Assembly: GCA_029881635.1 (NCBI GenBank)
Contig: JAOUMG010000117.1
Coordinates: 1-6,594, forward strand
Origin: Paracoccaceae bacterium
GTDB lineage: Bacteria > Pseudomonadota > Alphaproteobacteria > Rhodobacterales > Rhodobacteraceae
Direction of reading: 5' to 3'
Length of the DNA stretch: 6,594 bases
Made by a program: the position numbers and the translations under genes. Below the pieces are notes generated by a model that worked only from the letters and a program-made list of their open reading frames with translations, made no database searches and was not told the origin of the DNA. Below are positions 1 through 6,367 of the stretch, one piece after another (the stretch's first letter is position 1; each line of letters begins with the position of its first letter).

Positions 1-822
1 CCGGATCACGTCACCGCCCAGAACCAGCAACGCAATCAGCGCCAGCAAAGTGGTGCCCGATGTCATCACCGTCCGGCTCAGCGTTTCGTTCACCGACAGA
101 TTGCACAGATCGCGCAGCGGGGTTTTCTTGTACTTGATCAGATTTTCCCTGAGCCGGTCGAACACAACCACCGTATCGTTGATCGAATAGCCCAGAATGG
201 TCAGAAGGGCTGCGATGATTGTCAGATCAAATTTCAGCTGGAAAAGTGAGAATATCCCGATCGTGAGCACAATGTCGTGGATCAACGCCACGACCGCACC
301 CACGGCGAACTGCCATTCAAAGCGCAGCCAGATATAGATCACGATCGCAAGGGTACCCGTCAGAACCGACAGGATCGCCGTCTTGATCAACTCGCCCGAT
401 ACTTTCGGGCCGACCGATTCCACCGACGGAAAGGTGATCGACGGATCAACACCCTGCAACGCCGCCTCGACATTGGCGATGATTTCCGGCGTGACCGACT
501 CGCTGCCTTCCTGGGCTTGAATGCGCAGCATCGCGACATGTTGGTCGGGCCCGAAATTCACATCATAGACCTGCGTGATCGATACATCGCCCAAGTTGAG
601 TGGCTGCACCGCTGAACGGTAGGCCCCGACATCGACCGGAACCGATGATTCCGTGCGGATGGTTGTACCGCCCTTGAAATCGATACCAAAGTTCAGCCCC
701 ATGATCAGCGTCAGAACAAGCGCCAAAACCAGCAACGCCACCGAGCCGCCAAAGGTCAGACCCGCCCAACGGAAAAAGTCGATCTTGGTGTTGTCGGGGA
801 CGAGTTTCAGACGAAATGCCAT
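1..822 (-). CDS. secF: SecF, Sec translocon accessory membrane protein (3' end cut by window edge)
   Basis: SecF pairs with SecD in the inner membrane and uses the proton motive force to help SecYEG complete protein export. I translated 274 residues from the ATG at 822; the family is usually about 310-330 residues, so only the C-terminal end is missing. Visible features are a first membrane segment at about residues 20-41, the periplasmic D1 motif GIDFKGG at 46-52, a periplasmic domain to about 140, then membrane segments. The RND-type motif GYSINDTVVVFDR lies at about 211-223, with the conserved Asp at 216. The start is supported by the Shine-Dalgarno sequence GAGGGA six bases upstream, which overlaps the secD stop codon. 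Only 10 bases separate the genes, so translational coupling with secD is likely. Identity is secure; the only oddity is truncation by the window edge. Confidence 0.97.
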   Translation of the reverse strand, partial: MAFRLKLVPDNTKIDFFRWAGLTFGGSVALLVLALVLTLIMGLNFGIDFKGGTTIRTESSVPVDVGAYRSAVQPLNLGDVSITQVYDVNFGPDQHVAMLRIQAQEGSESVTPEIIANVEAALQGVDPSITFPSVESVGPKVSGELIKTAILSVLTGTLAIVIYIWLRFEWQFAVGAVVALIHDIVLTIGIFSLFQLKFDLTIIAALLTILGYSINDTVVVFDRLRENLIKYKKTPLRDLCNLSVNETLSRTVMTSGTTLLALIALLVLGGDVIR

Positions 823-828
823 GTCATG

Positions 829-834
829 TCCCTC
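829..834 (-). promoter_or_regulatory. Ribosome binding site of secF, overlapping the secD stop
   Basis: GAGGGA on the minus strand lies six bases before the secF ATG and shares bases with the TGA that ends secD (833-835). It decides the secF start. An out-of-frame ATG at 825-827 lies too close to this site and would give a different frame. The arrangement implies that ribosomes finishing secD re-initiate on secF, which would help keep the two partners near equal amounts (inference). Confidence 0.75.
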
Positions 835-2497
835 AAAGTTCGATGGTCTTCGGACGCCGCCTGTCAAACCAGGTGACGACGAAAAGACGCGTGACGTAAA
901 TGGCAGTAAAGACCGACGTGGCCAGCCCCACAACCAGCGTGACAGCAAAGCCCTTGACCGGGCCTGAGCCGAGCATGAAGAGGATAAGCGCCGTGATGAA
1001 GGTGGTGATGTTGGCATCGATGATGGCCGACATTGCCTTTTCATAGCCAAGCTCGATAGCCCGTGCAGGCCCCCGCGCGGTTTTCATTTCTTCGCGGATC
1101 CGTTCAAAGACCAGCACATTGGCATCCACCGCCATACCCACGGTCAGCACGATCCCGGCGATACCCGGCAGTGTCAGCGTTGCCCCGATGGACGACAGGA
1201 AGCCAAACAGCATCGCGATGTTGATCCCCAGTGCCACCGAGGCAAAGATACCAAAGAGACCATAACAGGCAATCATGAAGGCGACGACTGCGACGATGCC
1301 CACGATCGCGGCAATCCGGCCAGCCTCAATACTGTCCTGCCCCAGTTCAGGTCCGATGGTGCGTTCTTCCAGGAACGTCATCTTCGCGGGCAAGGCCCCT
1401 GCCCTTAGCAGGATCGCCAGATTAGTCGATTCCTCTACCGAGAAATTGCCGGTGATGATGCCCGATCCGCCGGGAATATGGCTCTGAATGCGTGGCGCTG
1501 AAATTACTTCTTCGTCCAGTACAATGGCGAATAGCTGGCCGATATTGGCCGCAGTGTAATCGCCGAATTTCCGCGCGCCCGAGGTATTGAAGCGAAAGCC
1601 TACCGCCGGGCGGCCGTTCTGATCGAAATCAGGGCGGGCATCCACAAGTTCCTCGCCGCTGACCACCGGCGAATCTTCCAGAATGTAAAACACGCCCTCC
1701 TCATCCAGCGAGGGATAGATCACTGCCCCCGGTGGCGCGATCTCGGTCGCATTGGTGGAGCGTCCGACCACCGGATGAAAGGTCAGCTGCGCGGTTGTGC
1801 CGATCAGTTCCTTCAACTCCGTCGCAGACCCGATCCCCGGAACCTGTATCAGGATGCGGTCCACGCCCTGGCGCTGGATCGACGGTTCGCGGGTGCCGGT
1901 GCCATCGACGCGGCGGCGGATGATCTCAAGCGATTGCTGCAATGTACGCGCGTCGGTGGCCTCGCGCTCGGCCTCGCTCAACGTCACCACCAGTTGATTG
2001 CCGTCCGCACTGACCGCCAGATCGCGCTGGCCGACACCCGTCAGGGTCACAACTGGGCTCGACAGACCCGTGGCCACCTCGATGGCCTTGGCCATTGCTT
2101 CGGGTTTTTCGATCTGTATGCGCAGCTCGTCAGGATCGGAAGGTGCGCGGCGAATACCGCCCAGCGTAGCGCGTTCAGCGGCCAATGCCCCGCGCATTTC
2201 CGGCCAGAGCCCGTCCATCCGCGCCTTATAGACATCGGCCACCTGAACCTCGGCCAGCAACTGCGCGCCACCGCGCAGATCAAGCCCCAGATTGACGACA
2301 TTGGACGGCAAGAACCCCGGCCATAGCGCCAGATCCGCCTCCAGTTCAGGTGTCACCGCCCCTGTCGCCTCGATCTTTGCAGCGGCATCGTTATGCCGCT
2401 CCGCGCGGGTGTAAAAACCGTTGGGCAGCGCCGTCAGAATACCAAGGGCGCAAATTCCCCAGATGATGATCCGCTTCCAGAGGGGAATTTGCAGCAT
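833..2497 (-). CDS. secD: SecD, Sec translocon accessory membrane protein
   Basis: SecD forms the SecDF complex with SecF (usually with YajC) and drives late steps of protein translocation with the proton gradient. The 554-residue product is complete. It has one N-terminal membrane segment (about 10-25), the D1 motif GLDLRGG at 71-77, and a large periplasmic region (P1 head and base) to about 370. Next come GPELG at about 382-386 and five membrane segments between about 396 and 541. The motif AVDANVLVFERI lies at about 456-467, with the conserved membrane Asp at 458. The length is within the range for alphaproteobacterial SecD, which lacks the extra regions of the longer enterobacterial form. 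It follows yajC by 43 bases and precedes secF by 10. No strong Shine-Dalgarno sequence precedes the ATG (only a weak GAG), unlike its neighbours, but the N-terminus fits the family and no better start is visible. Confidence 0.98.
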   Translation of the reverse strand: MLQIPLWKRIIIWGICALGILTALPNGFYTRAERHNDAAAKIEATGAVTPELEADLALWPGFLPSNVVNLGLDLRGGAQLLAEVQVADVYKARMDGLWPEMRGALAAERATLGGIRRAPSDPDELRIQIEKPEAMAKAIEVATGLSSPVVTLTGVGQRDLAVSADGNQLVVTLSEAEREATDARTLQQSLEIIRRRVDGTGTREPSIQRQGVDRILIQVPGIGSATELKELIGTTAQLTFHPVVGRSTNATEIAPPGAVIYPSLDEEGVFYILEDSPVVSGEELVDARPDFDQNGRPAVGFRFNTSGARKFGDYTAANIGQLFAIVLDEEVISAPRIQSHIPGGSGIITGNFSVEESTNLAILLRAGALPAKMTFLEERTIGPELGQDSIEAGRIAAIVGIVAVVAFMIACYGLFGIFASVALGINIAMLFGFLSSIGATLTLPGIAGIVLTVGMAVDANVLVFERIREEMKTARGPARAIELGYEKAMSAIIDANITTFITALILFMLGSGPVKGFAVTLVVGLATSVFTAIYVTRLFVVTWFDRRRPKTIEL

Positions 2498-2540
2498 GTT
2501 GATGAAGCTCGGAGGTTAGGTCGGGATAAAGACAGAAAGC

Positions 2541-2873
2541 TTACTTGTTGGCCGCCGCAGGCTCGGTCTTCGACAGCACGGTTGCGATGGTCGACCGCAC
2601 GATGCGCACTTTCACGCCATCGGCAATCTCGACCTCCAGTTCGCCATCTTCCTTGACCTTGGCGACCTTGCCGATGATGCCGCCTTGGGTGATCACCTGA
2701 TCGCCCCGGCGCAGCGCCTCGACCATGGCCTTATGTTCCTTCAATTTCTTTTGCTGGGGCCGGATCAACAGGAAATACATGATCGCGAAAATCAGGATCA
2801 GCGGCAAAAACTGCATTGCAGCACCGGCACCACCGGCACCTGCGGCCTGAGCATAAGCGGGGGTCACAAACAT
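2541..2873 (-). CDS. yajC: YajC, preprotein translocase subunit
   Basis: YajC is a small inner-membrane protein that associates with SecDF and SecYEG; its exact job is not settled. The 110-residue product starts MFVTPAYAQA, followed by a Gly/Ala-rich stretch. It then has one membrane segment (about 21-37), the family signature IRPQQKK (37-43) and a small cytoplasmic domain containing GDQVITQGGIIGKV (57-70). I chose the ATG at 2873 because GAGAGG lies seven bases upstream and the typical YajC N-terminus begins there. The frame stays open to an ATG at 2957, but that extension is Arg-rich, unlike YajC, and runs through the likely promoter. It is the first gene of yajC-secD-secF. The AYAQA stretch resembles a signal-peptidase site by chance of composition; it precedes the hydrophobic segment, so cleavage is unlikely. 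Confidence 0.96.
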   Translation of the reverse strand: MFVTPAYAQAAGAGGAGAAMQFLPLILIFAIMYFLLIRPQQKKLKEHKAMVEALRRGDQVITQGGIIGKVAKVKEDGELEVEIADGVKVRIVRSTIATVLSKTEPAAANK

Positions 2874-2880
2874 GGGGCGT

Positions 2881-2886
2881 CCTCTC
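2881..2886 (-). promoter_or_regulatory. Ribosome binding site of yajC
   Basis: GAGAGG on the minus strand sits seven bases before the ATG at 2873. It favours that start over the in-frame ATG at 2957, giving a 110-residue rather than a 138-residue protein. Confidence 0.7.
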
Positions 2887-2930
2887 GTGTCGGGTTTCGG
2901 GGCAGCACGCCCTCTTTGTTGCGCGGGGAA

Positions 2931-2958
2931 CCTATAGGCGGCACGGTCGCTTTGCAAG
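2931..2958 (-). promoter_or_regulatory. Probable promoter of yajC-secD-secF
   Basis: On the minus strand, CTTGCA (plus-strand 2953-2958) is followed after 16 bases by TATAGG (plus-strand 2931-2936). These resemble the -35 (CTTGAC type) and -10 (TATAAT type) boxes of housekeeping promoters in alphaproteobacteria. Transcription would start near 2925 and leave an untranslated leader of about 50 bases before yajC. The match is moderate and rests on inspection only. Confidence 0.45.
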
Positions 2959-3206
2959 AAGAGCCGGGCAGTTATCTACGAAACACCCGCCACCCCAACG
3001 CGCGCGCAACAAGATGCCCGGCAGGGCGGGCTTCAGCACACGATTCGCGGCGGATGGTGTTGCAAGGCAAATACATTCTGGAACACGGGGCCTCCGACCG
3101 CATCGGAACCTACTGTCACGACGATTGCTTTTAGGCTGACGCTTCCACATTGGGTTCGAAAAGCAGTGAGGCGAATGGTGGCGAAGCTTTGCTTGGGGTT
3201 CTGTGA

Positions 3207-3241
3207 TTGTCCTGTGAAAATCCTTTCATTCAGGTCGACAA
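3207..3241. repeat. Imperfect inverted repeat upstream of serS
   Basis: CCTG-TGAAA (3211-3219) pairs with TTTCA (3224-3228) and CAGG (3231-3234), giving a nine-pair stem with a two-base bulge (TT, 3229-3230) around a four-base loop. Outer TTGT (3207-3210) and ACAA (3238-3241) can add pairs across an unpaired TCG. No T-run follows it, so it does not read as a terminator. An operator or a folded leader RNA is possible. Confidence 0.4.
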
Positions 3242-3248
3242 CAAATGG

Positions 3249-3258
3249 GTTTGCAAAC
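3249..3258. promoter_or_regulatory. Perfect 10-base palindrome GTTTGCAAAC upstream of serS
   Basis: GTTTGCAAAC is its own reverse complement and lies about 130 bases before the serS ATG, in the A+T-richer part of the intergenic region. It could be a small operator. The embedded TTGCAA could also act as a -35 box, but the nearest -10-like sequence (GATAGG, 3270-3275) is only 13 bases away, which is too close. A palindrome this short can occur by chance. Confidence 0.25.
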
Positions 3259-3294
3259 GGTTTCAGACAGATAGGTTTCGTTTCACGCATGAGT

Positions 3295-3317
3295 TCGAAG
3301 GGTTTTTCAAACTTCGA
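3295..3317. repeat. Imperfect hairpin in the serS leader
   Basis: TCGAA (3295-3299) and GTTT (3302-3305) pair with AAAC (3309-3312) and TTCGA (3313-3317), leaving GG bulged and a three-base loop. The structure ends 71 bases before the serS start codon. If the transcript begins upstream it would lie in the 5' leader; this is a structural observation only. Confidence 0.35.
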
Positions 3318-3376
3318 TTCCGGGTTCACCTTGCGCCTCAAATCGGGCATACCACGCCCATCCGTTCGCCCGCCCC

Positions 3377-3382
3377 GAGGAG
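3377..3382 (+). promoter_or_regulatory. Ribosome binding site of serS
   Basis: GAGGAG is followed by six C residues and then the ATG at 3389. It is a strong site at normal spacing, and it fixes the start of serS at the typical MHDIRAIR N-terminus. Confidence 0.85.
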
Positions 3383-3388
3383 CCCCCC

Positions 3389-4810
3389 ATGCACGATATC
3401 CGCGCCATCCGCGACAATCCCGCCGATTTCGACGCCGCCCTGAAAAAGCGCGGGCTGCCCCCCATGGCCGCCGATATCCTCAGCCTGGATGAGGCGCGGC
3501 GCGGCAAGATCCGGGCCTCTGAGACCGCACAGGCCGCCCAGAACGCCGCCTCCAAAGAGGTCGGCGCCGCCAAGGCCGCCGGAAACGACGCCGAATTCGA
3601 CCGCCTGCGCGCGCTCGTCGCCGACAAGAAATCCGAGATCGCCAAACTCACCGAAGAGGCCGCCGCCGAAGACATCAAACTCCGCGACCTCCTGATGGGC
3701 ATCCCCAACCTGCCCCACCCGGATGTCCCCGAAGGGGTGGATGAAAAGGATAACGTCGAAATCCGCCGCCACGGCACCCCAAGCAGCTTTGATTTCAAAC
3801 CCGTCGAACATTTTGAGATCGCCGGCGTCAAGCCCGGCATGGATTTTGAAACCGCTGCCAAGCTTTCCGGCGCCCGCTTTGTGGTTCTCAAGGGTGCCGT
3901 CGCCCGCCTTCACCGGGCGCTGGCCCAGTTCATGCTGGATCTGCACACCGAAGAACACGGGCTGACCGAGATGATCACCCCGGTGCTCGTCCGCGACGAG
4001 GCGATGTACGGCACCAACCAACTGCCGAAGTTCAAGGACGATTCATTTGTTGGCGATTGGTATAGTGGCCGCGCCAATCGCCTTAGAGTAGCGATTGGTT
4101 ATAAAACCCCCGAAGATATTGCGAAGATTGCTGCCGGAGCATCGCTTGAGGACATGATCGAAGAAATCATAGAGCGTGCTCCGACGTCTGAAGGATTCTG
4201 GCTGATCCCGACCTCCGAAGTCACGCTGACCAACACCGTCGCGGGCGACATTCTGGATGAGGCAGCTCTGCCTATCCGCATGACCGCACATACCCAGTGT
4301 TTCCGGTCCGAAGCGGGCAGCGCCGGCAAGGACACGTCTGGAATGCTTCGCCAGCATCAGTTCGAAAAGGTCGAAATGGTGTCGATCACCACGCCCGAAA
4401 CCAGCATGGCAGAACATGAGCGGATGACCCGTTGCGCCGAAACAGTGCTGGAACGGCTGGGCCTGCCTTACCGCACCCTTGTTCTTTGCACCGGTGATAT
4501 GGGCTTTGGCGCGCAGAAAACCCATGACATCGAAGTGTGGCTACCGGGCCAGAACACCTACCGAGAAATCAGCTCCGTCTCTGTCTGTGGCGATTTTCAG
4601 GCCCGCCGCATGAACGCGCGCTACCGGCCCGCAGGTGGCAAGCCCGATTTCGTCCATACGCTGAACGGCTCCGGCCTTGCCGTCGGGCGTTGCCTGATCG
4701 CTGTTCTGGAAAACGGCCAGCGGGCGGACGGTTCGGTTGCCTTACCCGAGGCGTTGAAGCCTTACCTGCGCGGCAAGTCCGAGCTGACCGCGGACGGGCA
4801 ACTCGTCTGA
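3389..4810 (+). CDS. serS: Seryl-tRNA synthetase with an in-frame internal insertion
   Basis: SerS charges tRNA-Ser (and tRNA-Sec where present) with serine using ATP, in the cytoplasm. The N-terminal arm (about residues 1-110) is Ala/Glu/Lys-rich and fits the antiparallel coiled coil that holds the tRNA long arm. The class II catalytic core follows: motif 1 near [22 protein letters not shown] (about 193-215), the serine-binding TSE at 275-277, motif 2 [20 protein letters not shown] with downstream FEKVEMV, and motif 3 [16 protein letters not shown] near the C-terminus. The start is set by GAGGAG six bases upstream. The protein is 473 residues; bacterial relatives are near 430. The excess lies at about residues 221-265, between motif 1 and TSE, and has foreign-looking codons. 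All catalytic motifs are intact and the frame is open, so I expect a working enzyme. It is monocistronic here, divergent from yajC and convergent with der. Confidence 0.97.
   Translation: MHDIRAIRDNPADFDAALKKRGLPPMAADILSLDEARRGKIRASETAQAAQNAASKEVGAAKAAGNDAEFDRLRALVADKKSEIAKLTEEAAAEDIKLRDLLMGIPNLPHPDVPEGVDEKDNVEIRRHGTPSSFDFKPVEHFEIAGVKPGMDFETAAKLSGARFVVLKGAVARLHRALAQFMLDLHTEEHGLTEMITPVLVRDEAMYGTNQLPKFKDDSFVGDWYSGRANRLRVAIGYKTPEDIAKIAAGASLEDMIEEIIERAPTSEGFWLIPTSEVTLTNTVAGDILDEAALPIRMTAHTQCFRSEAGSAGKDTSGMLRQHQFEKVEMVSITTPETSMAEHERMTRCAETVLERLGLPYRTLVLCTGDMGFGAQKTHDIEVWLPGQNTYREISSVSVCGDFQARRMNARYRPAGGKPDFVHTLNGSGLAVGRCLIAVLENGQRADGSVALPEALKPYLRGKSELTADGQLV
4052..4082. repeat. Perfect 9-base inverted repeat within the serS insert
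   Basis: GGCGATTGG (4052-4060) and CCAATCGCC (4074-4082) are exact reverse complements around a 13-base spacer. A third copy of the core, GCGATTGGT, occurs in direct orientation at 4091-4099 (also at 4053-4061). All three copies lie inside the extra segment. Confidence 0.7.
4135..4183. repeat. Nested hairpin within the serS insert
   Basis: CGGAGCA (4135-4141) pairs with TGCTCCG (4177-4183). After one bulged T at 4142, CGCT (4143-4146) pairs with AGCG (4173-4176). Further in, ATGAT (4154-4158) pairs with ATCAT (4166-4170) around a seven-base loop. The result is an 11-pair outer stem with a five-pair inner stem, ending at the right boundary of the extra segment. Confidence 0.65.
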
Positions 4811-4828
4811 TATCCTGCCAAAACACAC

Positions 4829-4856
4829 CCTGCCCGAGGCTTTTGCCTCTGGCAGG
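4829..4856. terminator. Shared hairpin terminator between convergent serS and der
   Basis: CCTGCC (4829-4834) and GAGGC (4836-4840) pair with GCCTC (4845-4849) and GGCAGG (4851-4856), with one C/T mismatch and a TTTT loop. It lies in the 53-base gap between the two stop codons. On the minus strand a short U-rich stretch (GTGTGTTTT) follows, which suits termination of der. On the plus strand the U content (GGTTATTTC) is weaker. It probably works in both directions. Confidence 0.75.
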
Positions 4857-4863
4857 CACCTGG

Positions 4864-6318
4864 TTATTTCTTCACCGGATTGCCGACGTGTTTGCGCAGC
4901 CGCGAAGGCGTGTGAAATTTCGGGTTCTTGAAGGGATTCTTGTCGCCCTGATCGCGGAACGTTAGCCGTATAGGCGTTCCGGGCATGTCAAAATCGGCCC
5001 GCAACCCATTGACCAGATAGCGCGAATAGCTCTCGGCCAGTTTGTCGGCATTCTTGCACATGACCACGAATGCGGGGGGCCGGGTTTTTACTTGCGTCAT
5101 ATACCGCAGTTTGATCCGTCGGCCGCCGGGGGCCGGTGGCGGATGTGCCTCGGTCATGGCGCCCAGCCATTGGTTCAGTCTGGCCGTCGCGATGCGACGG
5201 TTCCAAACATCATAGGCTTTCAAGATGGCCGCATGCAGCCGGTCAAGCCCTTTGCCCGTCTTGGCGGAAACGGTGACCAGCGGAGCACCACGCAGCTGCG
5301 GCAATAGCCGTTCGAAGGCTTCGCGCAGCTCTTTCAGCTTTTCGGTCTTTTCTTCTTCCAGATCCCATTTGTTAGCCGCCACGACAACAGCTCGGCCTTC
5401 GGTTTCAGCAAAATCCGCGATCCGCAGATCCTGTTGTTCGAAAGGAATATCGACATCGAGAAGGACCACCACGACTTCGGCAAAGCGTACGGCGCGCAGC
5501 CCATCTGACACTGACATCTTTTCAAGCTTGTCAGATATCCGCGCCTTTTTGCGCATCCCGGCAGTATCGAAAATCCGCATCGGTGTGCCAAGAAAATCGG
5601 TATGGACTGAGATCGCATCGCGTGTGATCCCAGCTTCCGGCCCCGTCAACAGCCGTTCCTCGCCGAGGATCTTGTTGATCAAAGTCGATTTTCCGGCATT
5701 GGGGCGACCGATGACCGCGATCTGCAGTGGTTTTTCCTTGGTCGGGACCCGTGGACCTTCATCATCGTCATCGCTGACATCGACATCGACCTCGGGTGCA
5801 TCCGCAGCCGCGCGTGCGGCAAACTCGGAGGCCAGCGGGCGCAGCATGTGATAAAGCTCATCCACACCCTCCCCGTGTTCCGCCGACAGACGCAAAGGTT
5901 CACCAAGACCAAGGCTGTAGGCCTCAATAACGCCGCCATCAGCGGCCTTGCCCTCAGACTTGTTGACCGCGAGGATCACATGCGAATTCTTTTTACGCAG
6001 GATTTCCGCAAAAAGCTGATCCGTCGGCGTAACGCCTGTACGGCCATCAATCATGAAAAGGCAGATATCCGCCATTTCGACGGCCCGTTCGGTCAGCCGC
6101 CGCATCCGGCCCTGCAGACTGTCATCGGTGGCCTCTTCGAGGCCCGCTGAATCGATCACGGTAAACCGCAGATCGCCCAACCGCGCCTCGCCTTCGCGCA
6201 GGTCGCGCGTTACGCCGGGCGTGTCATCGACAAGCGCGATCTTGCGCCCGACAAGGCGATTGAACAATGTCGATTTGCCCACATTGGGGCGCCCGACGAT
6301 GGCGAGTGTAAAGCTCAT
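4864..6318 (-). CDS. der: Der (EngA), double-domain ribosome-assembly GTPase
   Basis: Der is an essential GTPase that helps mature the 50S ribosomal subunit. The 484-residue protein has two GTPase domains and a C-terminal KH-like domain. Domain 1 shows GRPNVGKST (9-17), TPGVTRD (33-39), DSAG (56-59), NKSE (119-122) and SAEHG (145-149). Domain 2 shows GRPNAGKST (204-212), GITRD (230-234), DTAG (251-254), NKWD (316-319) and SAK (351-353). The KH-like region covers about 370-475 and the tail is basic. An acidic linker (176-187) joins the GTPase domains. The start at 6318 gives the usual [17 protein letters not shown]; a weak AGGA lies 11 bases upstream. NKSE replaces the textbook NKxD in domain 1, a variation I recall in other alphaproteobacterial Der proteins. 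It lies 49 bases downstream of the BamB-like gene, so co-transcription is likely. Confidence 0.98.
   Translation of the reverse strand: MSFTLAIVGRPNVGKSTLFNRLVGRKIALVDDTPGVTRDLREGEARLGDLRFTVIDSAGLEEATDDSLQGRMRRLTERAVEMADICLFMIDGRTGVTPTDQLFAEILRKKNSHVILAVNKSEGKAADGGVIEAYSLGLGEPLRLSAEHGEGVDELYHMLRPLASEFAARAAADAPEVDVDVSDDDDEGPRVPTKEKPLQIAVIGRPNAGKSTLINKILGEERLLTGPEAGITRDAISVHTDFLGTPMRIFDTAGMRKKARISDKLEKMSVSDGLRAVRFAEVVVVLLDVDIPFEQQDLRIADFAETEGRAVVVAANKWDLEEEKTEKLKELREAFERLLPQLRGAPLVTVSAKTGKGLDRLHAAILKAYDVWNRRIATARLNQWLGAMTEAHPPPAPGGRRIKLRYMTQVKTRPPAFVVMCKNADKLAESYSRYLVNGLRADFDMPGTPIRLTFRDQGDKNPFKNPKFHTPSRLRKHVGNPVKK
5758..5793 (-). repeat. Low-complexity acidic linker in Der
   Basis: Residues 176-187 ([12 protein letters not shown]) are encoded by near-repeats of GATGTC and GATGAC. 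They bridge the two GTPase domains. This linker varies in length and is often acidic across the family; the repeat nature suggests slippage-driven length change. I see no sign of a frameshift. Confidence 0.55.
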
Positions 6319-6367
6319 GAGACCAGCGTTCCTGAATGCGAAGCTGACCCCTTACACGGGTTTTCGC

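Larger units (their letters stand above)
2874..3388. other. Divergent intergenic region between yajC and serS, no convincing gene
   Basis: This 515-base region separates the divergent yajC and serS genes. The left part (2880-3060) is GC-rich and holds the likely yajC promoter. The right part, about 3195-3330, is visibly richer in A and T. It holds an imperfect hairpin at 3207-3241, the perfect palindrome GTTTGCAAAC at 3249-3258, and a second imperfect hairpin at 3295-3317. Open frames crossing it do not resemble known proteins and lack good ribosome binding sites. No tRNA, riboswitch or insertion-sequence end is recognisable. The serS promoter should lie here, but I cannot point to a -35/-10 pair with acceptable spacing. 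Confidence 0.6.
4049..4183 (+). other. Extra in-frame segment inside serS (about 43-44 residues)
   Basis: In ordinary relatives the stretch after motif 1 runs from a conserved Asp-x-Phe to WLIPT in about seven residues. Here Phe220 and Trp271 are 51 apart, which accounts for nearly all the excess length of this SerS. The insert is about 50% GC by my count (65 of 130 bases, 4051-4180) against 67% at 3901-3960 and 62% at 4201-4260. It holds the only AGA (Arg233), GTA (Val234) and ATA (Ile261) codons I found in the gene. Its second half ([20 protein letters not shown], 240-259) looks helical. It sits in a loop whose length varies among SerS proteins (E. coli also has extra residues there), so an insertion should be tolerated. 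Exact ends are uncertain by a few residues. Confidence 0.75.

Noticed and set aside
2874..2957. In-frame N-terminal extension of YajC to an ATG at 2957
   Set aside because: The 28 extra residues are Arg-rich, unlike YajC N-termini. They run through the probable promoter, and a good ribosome binding site exists only for the ATG at 2873.
3006..3030. Possible terminator hairpin around GCCCGGCAGGGC
   Set aside because: The stem is only four pairs, no T-run follows on either strand, and no gene ends nearby.
3054..3134. Small plus-strand frame of 26 residues ending in CHDDCF
   Set aside because: The two closing cysteines caught my eye, but the start lacks a clear ribosome binding site and a frame this short is expected by chance in GC-rich DNA.
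3080..3165. Possible tRNA fragment because of the T-loop-like GGTTCGAA near 3152
   Set aside because: No matching T-stem, acceptor stem or anticodon arm can be paired around it.
3033..3350. 105-residue open frame on the minus strand between yajC and serS
   Set aside because: The protein resembles no family I know, has no Shine-Dalgarno sequence, and covers the inverted repeats and likely regulatory DNA of serS.
3338..4021. Long minus-strand frame opposite serS (227 residues, Gly- and Asp-rich)
   Set aside because: It mirrors the C-rich codons of serS on the other strand. Such antisense frames are common in GC-rich genes, and serS has all its motifs in the opposite reading.
5225..5851. Ser/Arg-rich 208-residue plus-strand frame opposite der
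   Set aside because: It is an antisense shadow of der: low-complexity Ser/Arg composition, no recognisable motif and no ribosome binding site.
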